NCBI GenBank assembly: GCA_027717875.1
Contig: JALLOL010000072.1
Span: forward strand, 1 to 10,465
Source: Acidobacteria bacterium AH-259-L09
GTDB taxonomy: Bacteria > Acidobacteriota > UBA6911 > RPQK01
DNA length: 10,465 bases
Reading direction: 5' to 3'
Part shown: one piece after another, positions 1 to 6,190 of the stretch
Layout: each line of letters opens with the position of its first letter
How positions within the stretch are numbered: position 1 is the first letter of the stretch
Notes under the pieces: model-generated
What the model was told of the DNA's origin: nothing
The model's input: the letters and a program-made list of their open reading frames with translations, nothing else
Database searches by the model: none
Program-made: the position numbers and the translations under genes

Positions 1-802
1 GCACGTTGGCTTTGGATTCACTCATCACCACAATCCAATCGGGTGCAAGAAAGCTAGGCTTTAGGAACATTGACCAGTAGCCTGCCATATACTCTTCCTC
101 TTGGTCCTCCCACTCGAAATGGCCCGTGCTCGAGCGATTTACTTCTCGCGTCAGCTGCTCAAGCAGCAGGGCCGGATTAGCAGATGAGCAAAAAAGTAAA
201 CCGTTCAATTGCCCCAGAACACCAAGTTCGGTCAGAGGCGACAATGTCTCTAAGCCCCATAGGTACGTGGGGTTGATCTCCGCCACCAAGATTCCTCGCT
301 TCGGGTGCAGTGGATCGAGTGCCCTCATCATAAGAACAGGTAAAGGGGGCTTGGGACCAGATTGGCTGGTTAAGAGACTCCGGCCGGAACTCAGATGTTG
401 CATCTCGACCGCAGTCAATTCTGATGGAACCTGAATACGACCAAACAAAGGTGTTTGCCTGCCGCCATCGCTGACAATTGCCAGTCCCTCGAATCGTCTC
501 TCTAGATTTTCATCAAACCCTTCCGACGGCGTGTGGATGGCACCGTCAGACCCCACACTCAGCTCGGCGGCAATCATCCTGAGCCCGGCTTCAAGCAACT
601 GCAGTCGCTCAAAGATGGCCATGCCCTGGGATTTGCTCGCTTGCCGGAGTCGCCCCTGGCTCTGTTCATTGAACTGCCTGGTCACGTGGGTGAAAGATAT
701 AATTGCCAGGGCCCCGATCGGAAGCAGGGCACACAAGATAAACAGCGTGAGGATTCGGCGTCCCACCTTGCTGCGCAGGAATCTCACGTCAAGTTTCATC
801 AT
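1..802 (-). CDS. Membrane-anchored sensor protein, N-terminal part (runs off the left edge)
   Basis: The frame is open from an ATG at 802 (or the adjacent ATG at 799) to the window edge, giving 267 residues without a stop. After a basic start (LRSKVGRR), residues 17-37 form one hydrophobic helix (ILTLFILCALLPIGALAIIS). An amphipathic linker then leads into a roughly 200-residue, probably periplasmic, domain that ends in APDWIVVMSESKANV. This layout is typical of the sensory half of bacterial signalling proteins (diguanylate cyclases, histidine kinases, chemoreceptors). A second membrane helix and the output domain would lie beyond the window, so the output activity cannot be named. The gene starts 12 bases after the pseudopilin stop codon, so the two are probably co-transcribed. 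There is no obvious Shine-Dalgarno sequence, so translational coupling is possible. Coding identity is confident; the sensor role is inferred from architecture. Confidence 0.75.
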   Translation of the reverse strand, partial: MMKLDVRFLRSKVGRRILTLFILCALLPIGALAIISFTHVTRQFNEQSQGRLRQASKSQGMAIFERLQLLEAGLRMIAAELSVGSDGAIHTPSEGFDENLERRFEGLAIVSDGGRQTPLFGRIQVPSELTAVEMQHLSSGRSLLTSQSGPKPPLPVLMMRALDPLHPKRGILVAEINPTYLWGLETLSPLTELGVLGQLNGLLFCSSANPALLLEQLTREVNRSSTGHFEWEDQEEEYMAGYWSMFLKPSFLAPDWIVVMSESKANV

Positions 803-814
803 CTTGCTACCCAA

Positions 815-1372
815 CTAGTATTCTGCGGCCAAACCCAGGAAAGCCCCATCATTGGCGCGTATGATGTCGTCCCAGCTAACTGGGTTCGGTAGGGGTGGCT
901 TGCTTTCTCCATCTTTGCCCATGCTGTACAGGTCATACCTGGAATTTATTGGAACCAGAAACTTGTCTTTCCGCATCTGCCCCTTTGTAGCAGTGGCGTA
1001 ATTGAGGTATTGGTAGGGATTTCCCCAGGGATCCCGAAGATCTCCTCGTCCCAGCTGGTCGACGTTGTCAGGTAGACTTCCTCTGAGCACATCATACTGC
1101 GCGATTTCGGTTTGCAGCGTGCGAAGGTCTCCAATCGCCCGGGCGCCTTTCGCGGCGTCAAGAGCGCTTCCCAGCGCAGGGATCGCCAGGGCGACAAGCG
1201 TCGTGATCATGGCGACCACAACCATCATTTCGATAATTGTAAATGCGCGATGGCCTTCTCTTGCTCTCTCGACAGGCTGCGGATGGCCTTCCGACCTGAG
1301 AGAGATGGCCGGTACAATATCAGATCGAGTTCTCGGCTTGAGTCCCAATTGTCTGTTATAAAACACTCTCAC
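815..1372 (-). CDS. Type II secretion/type IV pilin-like pseudopilin (GspG-like)
   Basis: This 185-residue protein carries a prepilin N-methylation motif, AFTIIEMMVVVAMITTLVA, at residues 43-61. The conserved glutamate (E48) is at +5 if processing occurs before F44. The hydrophobic helix is followed by an alpha-helical spine (AARGARAIGDLRTLQTEI-like) and a short C-terminal domain with DPWGNPYQYLNY, a GspG-like signature. Members are processed by a prepilin peptidase and assemble into a periplasmic pseudopilus or pilus. Two oddities stand out. The residue before the cleavage point is Ala43 rather than the usual Gly. The predicted leader is about 43 residues, longer than typical. The start is a GTG at 1372 with only a weak upstream GGTAAAG; in-frame GTG or TTG codons at residues 3 and 9 are alternatives. 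It stands alone without other gsp genes and precedes a sensor gene, so a specialised pilin is possible. Confidence 0.85.
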   Translation of the reverse strand: MRVFYNRQLGLKPRTRSDIVPAISLRSEGHPQPVERAREGHRAFTIIEMMVVVAMITTLVALAIPALGSALDAAKGARAIGDLRTLQTEIAQYDVLRGSLPDNVDQLGRGDLRDPWGNPYQYLNYATATKGQMRKDKFLVPINSRYDLYSMGKDGESKPPLPNPVSWDDIIRANDGAFLGLAAEY

Positions 1373-1565
1373 CTTTACCGGCTTTTAGCCCCGGAGGGTG
1401 CATGGCGGGATGACTATCGCGTCCCAGCACCAGGATCCAGTAACAAACCCAGGTCTGAGCTGATCGACGCCTACTTCAAGGGCGATTGACATAGGTTCGT
1501 AAGACCCAAGAACCAAATGGGCACGTACCGTGCCATCTTTCTGGTCTCTCAACAGATATTTCGCT
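1373..1565 (-). other. Hairpin-rich leader upstream of the pseudopilin gene
   Basis: This gene-free stretch contains several stems on the minus strand. One is GGCACG-GTA-CGTGCC near 1517-1531. Another is GGTTC/GAACC around an 11-base loop near 1492-1512. A third is CGCC/GGCG near 1468-1484. The last is GGCT-AAA-AGCC (1380-1390), just before the start codon. A 66-codon frame (1385-1585, GTG start) also crosses it but resembles no protein family I know. The stretch could be an untranslated regulatory leader. I cannot match it to a known riboswitch consensus. Confidence 0.3.
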
Positions 1566-1592
1566 AGTATAACATAAAACTCCACTAATCAA
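1566..1592 (-). promoter_or_regulatory. Possible promoter for the pseudopilin-sensor unit
   Basis: On the minus strand a good -10 box, TATACT (1571-1566), lies 15 bases after TTGATT (1592-1587). The spacing is short for sigma-70, so this is a candidate only. Transcription from here would give a leader of about 190 bases before the GTG at 1372. Confidence 0.35.
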
Positions 1593-1665
1593 TTACTTAT
1601 AGTCTTCATCCGGGATAAGTTGACCACCTGGCAGCTACTTGAATTTCTCGCTGATGTCTAGGGTC

Positions 1666-1681
1666 GTTTACACATGTAAAC
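1666..1681. promoter_or_regulatory. Palindromic operator-like site GTTTACA-CA-TGTAAAC
   Basis: A perfect 7-bp inverted repeat with a two-base centre lies in the gap between the pseudopilin gene and the FTR1 remnant. Its size and symmetry suit a dimeric repressor. Its right half is followed, after four bases, by GTTGACAT. The same TGTAAAC-N4-GTTGACAT combination recurs at 5064-5082. No regulator is visible in the window, so function is unproven. Confidence 0.3.
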
Positions 1682-1756
1682 TATCGTTGACATCGATGTG
1701 CTGACGGGGGGCAGACTCAATTGAGCTTCAGAGTGGGCGATTTTGAAACCTGCGAA

Positions 1757-2155
1757 TTACCGGGCCTCTGTGGCTGCGGGGCTCCTGAGCTTGCCCAGCT
1801 GAAACCAGCCGATGAGAAAGGAAAGCAGAATACCGAACTGCAAAGCAGAGCTTTCCAGTGTCGGGCGGACTTCCATGGGGGAAAAACGCACCATCCACTT
1901 CAACGGAGTTTCCTTAATCCAGCCGACGGCCTGCAGTTCCCGCACCCCATAACCTGCGAAAACGAAAGCCAGCAGCCCCAGTAGGACTCCAGTGATGGCA
2001 AAAAACTGCTTAAGCGGAATGCGGAGACTGAATCTAAACATCAAGAAAACCAGTAGCAGCAAGAGGGCGGTACCAGCCGCGAAACCAGTTAGGATTGAAT
2101 CCTGAGCACTTTCGCTTCGCACCCACAGCGCCTCATAAAAAAGGACGGTCTCCAC
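1757..2155 (-). pseudogene. FTR1-family iron permease, C-terminal remnant (5' truncated)
   Basis: The 132-residue frame reads VETVLFYEALW at its start and later GYGVRELQAVGWIKETPL. Both are hallmarks of the C-terminal half of FTR1/EfeU high-affinity iron permeases, and there are about three hydrophobic helices (residues 22-41, 50-68, 102-118). In this family the first motif is normally preceded by REG (REGxE), the iron-binding signature. Here the upstream in-frame residues are PQTTDQT, and a TGA stop sits at 2179-2177. The N-terminal half, including the other REGxE helix, is absent; family members usually exceed 250 residues. The GTG at 2155 has no ribosome binding site. The broken end abuts arrays of short repeats (2187-2294), consistent with a deletion or rearrangement there. 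It is very unlikely to transport iron alone. Confidence 0.75.
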
Positions 2156-2186
2156 CGTCTGGTCTGTGGTTTGCGGTCACCCTTCT

Positions 2187-2234
2187 GGATTCTGGGATCA
2201 CGGATCACACGGATCTGAACGGATCTTCACGGAT
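2187..2234. repeat. Helically phased GGAT / ACGGAT repeat cluster
   Basis: GGAT occurs at 2187, 2195, 2202, 2211, 2221 and 2231. The last four copies are full ACGGAT (2200, 2209, 2219, 2229), spaced 9, 10 and 10 bases. The spacing is close to one DNA helical turn. It lies directly upstream (minus sense) of the truncated permease and next to the heptamer array. Similar degenerate ACGGAT strings are, to my recollection, dispersed in intergenic DNA of various environmental bacteria; this needs a genome search. Confidence 0.6.
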
Positions 2235-2245
2235 ATATTGACTGC

Positions 2246-2294
2246 TGTCTCCTGACTCCTGTCTCCCGTCTCCTGACTCCTGACTCCTGAAACC
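2246..2294. repeat. Seven-copy heptamer tandem repeat (TGNCTCC)
   Basis: Seven consecutive 7-base units run TGTCTCC, TGACTCC, TGTCTCC, CGTCTCC, TGACTCC, TGACTCC, TGAAACC. The array ends four bases before the stop codon of the adjacent secreted-protein gene (2298). Intergenic heptamer arrays of this kind resemble the short tandemly repeated sequences known from cyanobacteria. They are prone to copy-number change. Confidence 0.85.
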
Positions 2295-2297
2295 TAT

Positions 2298-3308
2298 CTA
2301 CGGTTCTTTCGATCGAAGTACTCGCGCAGGAATGACCGCCTCCTGCTGGAGTCGGATCATCATTTCGGTCTCTGAGTAAAGTCGAAGATCGCGGCCGCGG
2401 CCTGTCAGGACACCAGCCAGGCCTGCCACGGCACCGATTGTCGCGCCCGTTTTTGCACCCCTTTTACCGCCCGTTAACACGCCGATGAGCGCACCGATGG
2501 CCGACGTAGTTCCCACGTTTTTGGCATCCTCCCCTTTAGTCCCCTTAGCTTGCAAGGTACCTTCCTCGTCTTTGATCCGCTTATCACCACTTTTTTCGAT
2601 TGAGACCACCGTCGCCTCGATTGGAGCTCGTGTTCCATCTCTAAATTCCAAGTCCTCAAAGCTGAGATTCATTTCCGCTCGCCCCTTGATGCGGCCGGCT
2701 CGCTTGAGAGACGAGATCTTTCCGCTAATTCGTGTCCCTGTCGGGATGGCAACATCCTGACCAACAAGTACGTCTTCCATCACCTCGGCTCGGAAAGTGT
2801 CTCCGCGCTCATTCCGCTGAGTACTCAATGTATCCAGCAGCTTGATCCTAATCTCGGTGCCAGAGGGCACTTTCAGAGTAGGGGCGAGCCGGCGGCTCGC
2901 CCCAGCTGAAAGACGGTCTGAGCGAGCCACCGGCTCGCCCCTACCTTGAGTCGAATCGGCCGCTCTGGAACTTGGAGAAGATGGCGAACGATAGGTGTGA
3001 GTTTTATCTTCCAACTGGTAGCCGTCCTCATATCCGTCCTCGAAACCCCGGCGATAAGCGACCAAATAAACTTCGAGGTCGTGACGGGAAGAGTCAAAGC
3101 CCTGATCGGCTCTCTGAAAGGCCTTTTTGTTGGCGTAATCAAATAGTCGCTCCTGCTGTCGGTCCTCTTGGCCCGCCTTTAGACCATCTGCATATCCCTT
3201 GTCGTAGGCCTCTCGATATGTCGTAGAGGTTGAAAGATTTTGAGCGAGTCCATAGACAGGCGAAAACAAGAGCACGAAACCAAACAGAGAAAGAACTGAG
3301 AACTTCAT
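2298..3308 (-). CDS. Secreted TrbI/VirB10-like protein with glycine zipper
   Basis: From the ATG at 3308 the product is 336 residues; a GTG at 3314 is an alternative start. Residues 1-22 form a Sec signal peptide ending near GLA-Q. Residues 31-97 contain repeated glycine/aromatic motifs (GYADG, GFEDGYEDGY). Residues 98-144 are a low-complexity linker, whose last third is encoded by an inserted palindromic element (2878-2944). Residues 145-265 resemble the TrbI/VirB10-like beta domain often seen in exported proteins (VPSGTEIRIKLLDTLST, then IPTGTRISGKI). Residues 271-303 form a glycine zipper (AIGALIGVLTG, TGATIGAVAGLAGVLTG), a membrane-associating motif. The likely location is the periplasm or outer membrane. 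It starts just after the stop of the 179-residue secreted protein, so the two are probably co-translated. The exact function is unknown. Confidence 0.85.
   Translation of the reverse strand: MKFSVLSLFGFVLLFSPVYGLAQNLSTSTTYREAYDKGYADGLKAGQEDRQQERLFDYANKKAFQRADQGFDSSRHDLEVYLVAYRRGFEDGYEDGYQLEDKTHTYRSPSSPSSRAADSTQGRGEPVARSDRLSAGASRRLAPTLKVPSGTEIRIKLLDTLSTQRNERGDTFRAEVMEDVLVGQDVAIPTGTRISGKISSLKRAGRIKGRAEMNLSFEDLEFRDGTRAPIEATVVSIEKSGDKRIKDEEGTLQAKGTKGEDAKNVGTTSAIGALIGVLTGGKRGAKTGATIGAVAGLAGVLTGRGRDLRLYSETEMMIRLQQEAVIPARVLRSKEP
2878..2944. repeat. REP-like palindromic doublet inside a coding region
   Basis: This 67-bp element has perfect 15-bp terminal inverted repeats (GTAGGGGCGAGCCGG and its complement). 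Each end folds separately. GGGGCGAGCC-GGC-GGCTCGCCCC (2881-2903) is a 10-bp stem with a 3-base loop. GCGAGCC-ACC-GGCTCGC (2922-2938) is a 7-bp stem. The two hairpins are in opposite orientation, as in paired REP (BIME) elements mobilised by RAYT transposases. The element lies within the linker of the 2298-3308 gene and is read through as residues 122-144 without a stop. Confidence 0.85.
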
Positions 3309-3317
3309 TTCCACAAA

Positions 3318-3857
3318 CTATTCGAAAAAATTGACGGCGACGCGGTTCTTAATGTCGCTCCAACGCACCAGATAATCATCCAACAGTAGACGATTGCCGG
3401 TCGATTGTATTTTACCTTGAGTGTCTCGGAACTGAAAATAATAAAGCGTATAGGACTTTGTCACGTACAACCCGCCGCTGCGATTATAAGTGACCCGGCC
3501 TATGTATTCGCCGATGCGTTCTCCCGATTGGTTAAAGATTGGGACCCCCTCTAATGCGGCCTCGGAAACTGTCCGCACCAGGTTATTCGTGACCGGTAAA
3601 TAGAGCTTCTCTTTATCAGTTTTGAAAATTTCCTCAAATTTAAATTCGCAGGTAGCCCCCTGAAGGTTCTTTCTCAACTCGGTCAACATTTTGTCCACTT
3701 GCTCCCACCTGGCCCTTCGAGGCTTGCCCCGGGTTTTTAACTTGACGGGCAGTTTCAACTCCCTTAAAGCAGCTGAGCACGGTTCTTCCCCGTGAAGAAA
3801 ATAGGTTCCTTCACTCAGCACTAACAACAAAGAGGCGAAAACCCAGCTGTGTTTCAA
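3318..3857 (-). CDS. Secreted protein of unknown function (179 residues)
   Basis: I do not recognise this family. Translation begins at a TTG (3857) preceded by a near-ideal AGGAGG about nine bases upstream, which decides the start. Residues 1-23 look like a Sec signal peptide (SWVFASLLLVLSEGTYFLHG). The mature part has two cysteines (C27, C71 region) and a basic helical segment (LKTRGKPRRARWEQVDKML). A beta-rich C-terminal half follows (GERIGEYIGRVTYN, KSYTLYYFQFRDTQGKIQS). It lies between hemE (65-base gap, no terminator seen) and the glycine-zipper protein (start within about 10 bases of this stop). It is probably a periplasmic partner of the latter. Signal peptide and coding status are well supported; the role is not. 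Confidence 0.8.
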   Translation of the reverse strand: MKHSWVFASLLLVLSEGTYFLHGEEPCSAALRELKLPVKLKTRGKPRRARWEQVDKMLTELRKNLQGATCEFKFEEIFKTDKEKLYLPVTNNLVRTVSEAALEGVPIFNQSGERIGEYIGRVTYNRSGGLYVTKSYTLYYFQFRDTQGKIQSTGNRLLLDDYLVRWSDIKNRVAVNFFE

Positions 3858-3922
3858 CTATCTCCACCTCCTAACAGACGGAAAAGGTGATCAGATGGTT
3901 TAAACTGGTTATGCACTTTTTT

Positions 3923-4960
3923 CTATCTCTTGGTCTTGGCATGCACCCACTGGACCACAGCCTCAACGTTTTCTGTGGGAGTTTGAGGCAAGATTCCGTG
4001 TCCCAGGTTAAAGATGTGACCGGGGTGACCGTCTCCCTGCTCCAGGACTTGATCGACTTTCTCTTCCAAACAATTCCGCGGCGCGAGCAGGGCCACTGGG
4101 TCGAGGTTGCCCTGCAGGGGGGTTTCGCTTCCCAAACGGTGCCAGGCCTCCTTTAAACTAATCCGCCAGTCCACCCCAATGACGGTTCCTCCTGCCTCCT
4201 TCATCAGTTCCAGAAGAGTCGCCGTTCCCGTAGCGAAATGGATCAAGGGAACGGAGTGTTCCTTTAAACGCTCGAAGATTTTTCTCGAATAGGGCATAAC
4301 GCAGCGCCGATAATCCTCCGGTTCCAGACACCCCACCCAGCTGTCAAACAGTTGTATCGCCTGAGCTCCAGCCTCGATTTGACCGGCGAGATATCTCGTC
4401 ATCACCTCGCAGATCGTTTCCATAAGCTGTCGCCACGCATCGGGGTAGGTGTACATGAACAATTTCGTATGGAGGAAATTGCGAGAGTACCCGCCTTCAA
4501 TCACATAGCTCGCAATGGTAAAAGGGGCTCCCGCAAATCCGATCAAAGCGATTTTGGGATCCAACTCCCTGCGCACAAGACGAATGGCCTCGAAGACGAA
4601 AGCCAGATCTTTTTCAGGATCGCCCAAATGGAGTTTCTCGGCATCCTCAGGGCTTCTAACGGGACGATGAATAACCGGCCCCTCACCCTGGGCAAACTCA
4701 AAACTCACTCCCATGCTTGTAAGGGGCAGAAGAATATCAGAAAAGATGATGGCCGCATCCAGGTCAAAGCGGCGGATCGGCTGTAGTGTGACTTCTTTGG
4801 CCAGCTCCGGATTGGTGCAAATTTCTACCAGCGTATACTTCTCGCGCAGCTTCCTGTACTCCTGCATGTAACGACCTGCCTGACGCATGAACCACACCGG
4901 CGTACAGTCGACGTCCTCTCCCCGGCAAGCCTTTAAAAGTCGGCAGTCATTCTTCGTCAT
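3923..4960 (-). CDS. hemE: Uroporphyrinogen III decarboxylase
   Basis: HemE removes four carboxyl groups from uroporphyrinogen III to give coproporphyrinogen III, a cytoplasmic step of haem synthesis. The 345-residue product has the usual family length. It carries the signature PVWFMRQAGRYMQEYR (residues 21-36), with substrate-binding Arg26 and Arg30. Catalytic Asp75 lies in FSDILLP, Tyr152 in the FAGAPFTIASY segment, and the late motifs are GNLDP and FNLGHGI. The ATG at 4960 matches the expected N-terminus. Upstream, TAGGATGAGAG offers a moderate ribosome binding region and also a tiny out-of-frame ATG ending in TGA over the start. It is probably the first gene of a unit continuing into the two secreted-protein genes. 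No other hem genes are in the window. Confidence 0.97.
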   Translation of the reverse strand: MTKNDCRLLKACRGEDVDCTPVWFMRQAGRYMQEYRKLREKYTLVEICTNPELAKEVTLQPIRRFDLDAAIIFSDILLPLTSMGVSFEFAQGEGPVIHRPVRSPEDAEKLHLGDPEKDLAFVFEAIRLVRRELDPKIALIGFAGAPFTIASYVIEGGYSRNFLHTKLFMYTYPDAWRQLMETICEVMTRYLAGQIEAGAQAIQLFDSWVGCLEPEDYRRCVMPYSRKIFERLKEHSVPLIHFATGTATLLELMKEAGGTVIGVDWRISLKEAWHRLGSETPLQGNLDPVALLAPRNCLEEKVDQVLEQGDGHPGHIFNLGHGILPQTPTENVEAVVQWVHAKTKR

Positions 4961-5000
4961 ACCGCTCTCATCCTACCGCATTTTAACCTCCCACGCAGGA

Positions 5001-5357
5001 GTGACATTTTCACTTTGCTGCCTCCGGGACGGGAATATCACGCGCTACACCCCGGGAATCATCTGTAAACGGCTGTTGACATGGCTGGAACAATCTGAAG
5101 GCATACAATTTGTCAGCTCACCACCGACAGAGGCGACAAATTATGATATAACAGTGACTTACAAGAATCTAGTTGCATCATTTGACAAGAATGGCACAGC
5201 ATGTGCATTCATTCTACTAAACCGAAACGGGATGAAGATAGGTGGCGTTGATGAGTACCTCAGTTGCAGAGTTATCTTGCTCCTCCCATTGGTATTTGTG
5301 GGCAGGCGAAAATTATCGAGGCGGAGGAGCCCTAAGAGCAAAGGAATTCTTTTTTAA
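5001..5357 (+). pseudogene. Possible gene remnant upstream of the HAMP protein
   Basis: An open plus-strand frame runs to TAA at 5357. Its inner part reads like a real protein (NYDITVTYKNLVASFDKNG, then GGVDEYLSCRVILLLPLVFV with a short hydrophobic helix and a basic tail). There is no convincing start: a GTG at 5001 lacks a proper ribosome binding site, and earlier ATGs overlap hemE on the opposite strand. The frame could be a small membrane-protein gene or a decaying fragment. I recognise no family. The rest of 4961-5385 holds no gene I can support and should contain the hemE promoter, which I could not place. Confidence 0.25.
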
Positions 5358-5385
5358 ACTGTAAGCATAATAGGAGACACTGGAG

Positions 5386-5886
5386 ATGAATGTACCTAAT
5401 GGTTTGGAAAACAATGGGGGCAAGGGCAAAGGCAGGCGTACGCACCGGTTCATCGACAAAAAGCAGCAACTTCGCTTTGCTGTCATTGTCGTATTTGTCT
5501 CATGGTTATTTCCTCTCTTTTTTCTGTGTCTGGCAATGTCCCCCTTGTTCATTGGTGGGGACGCGCAAAATGTGCAGCCTCTCCTATGGGAGTTTATTGA
5601 TTTCTGCTTCGACCACTGGTGGGTTGTGCTGATCGCTCTTGTCTTTATCGGGTTATGCAGCGTTTTGTTGAGCCATCTAATGTTTGGCCCTATGCGCCGG
5701 TTTGAAAATGTTCTTCTGCAGAAGAAAGAGAATCCCCTGGAGACGGTGAATTGCAATCTGCGGCGGTCCGATTATTTCCACGACTTTTCCAAGCTTTTGG
5801 AAGAGGTTTTGAACGAACTCCAGGCTGTTGAAGCTCCGGCGCAGGTCGGGGCAAACAAAGACGCCGAGGCTTATGGGTCCAGCTAA
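5386..5886 (+). CDS. Two-helix membrane protein with a terminal HAMP domain
   Basis: This 166-residue protein has a basic N-terminus (KGKGRRTHRFIDKKQQLRF) and two membrane helices (about 31-56 and 78-99). A cytoplasmic HAMP-like module follows (about 97-148), with the GPMRRFENVL entry and LRRSDYFHDFSKLLEEVLNEL as the second helix. HAMP domains pass conformational signals from membrane helices to an output domain, but here nothing follows except a short tail. Comparable HAMP-only proteins exist near pilin and chemosensory genes in several Gram-negative phyla. The roughly 20-residue loop between helices is too small for a classic sensor domain. AGGAG lies nine bases before the ATG, and another GGAG abuts it. 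It may work with an unlinked partner as an adaptor or regulator; that is inference. Confidence 0.8.
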   Translation: MNVPNGLENNGGKGKGRRTHRFIDKKQQLRFAVIVVFVSWLFPLFFLCLAMSPLFIGGDAQNVQPLLWEFIDFCFDHWWVVLIALVFIGLCSVLLSHLMFGPMRRFENVLLQKKENPLETVNCNLRRSDYFHDFSKLLEEVLNELQAVEAPAQVGANKDAEAYGSS

Positions 5887-5906
5887 TTTTTCAACAAAAA
5901 TTAGCT
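5881..5906. terminator. 11-bp inverted repeat over the HAMP-gene stop codon
   Basis: AGCTAATTTTT and AAAAATTAGCT are perfect complements around the loop CAAC, and the stem contains the TAA stop. The stem is AT-rich and no T-run follows, so it is a weak intrinsic terminator at best. It may instead stabilise the mRNA end. Confidence 0.45.
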
Positions 5907-6190
5907 AACCCCACACTCTCCAAATCAACTTAGCGAACCCCTTACAGCTTTCCGTTCAGCTATTCCAAAGATCGCCTTCTGTGCTGCAGCCCCGCAAATG
6001 CATAATGTTTTCCTCACTTTAGCCCTGTAAAAATAGTCACTTACAAGAAGTCTCCATTGAATCCACCTTAATTGAAGTCGCACCAGACTGCGGCGAGGCT
6101 CATCAACTATTCTCCCAGGCGCAAGCATTTTTCCTTCGCAGTTTTTTTAACTCAATCGTTATAGAGGACAGGAAGGAAACGGAGCCTGCC
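5907..6190. other. Gene-free gap before comM
   Basis: No convincing reading frame is present on either strand; a 67-codon minus frame (5925-6128) has no recognisable features. The segment ends with T-rich sequence (6145-6151), a TATAGA box near 6162 that could be a -10 without a good -35, and the comM ribosome binding site. Confidence 0.4.

Noticed and set aside
1373..1565. A c-di-GMP (GEMM) riboswitch before the pseudopilin gene
   Set aside because: The context fits and a GGGACGC string is present, but the conserved GAAA tetraloop stem and the receptor motifs could not be placed.
1385..1585. A 66-codon minus-strand frame before the pseudopilin gene
   Set aside because: GTG start without a ribosome binding site, no recognisable features, and it overlaps the structured leader and possible promoter.
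4887..5000. An ATG at 4887 as the start of the plus-strand frame ending at 5357
   Set aside because: The first 74 bases are antisense to the conserved hemE N-terminus.
5925..6128. A 67-codon minus-strand frame in the gap before comM
   Set aside because: No ribosome binding site, domain or hydrophobic pattern; no stronger than chance for this length.
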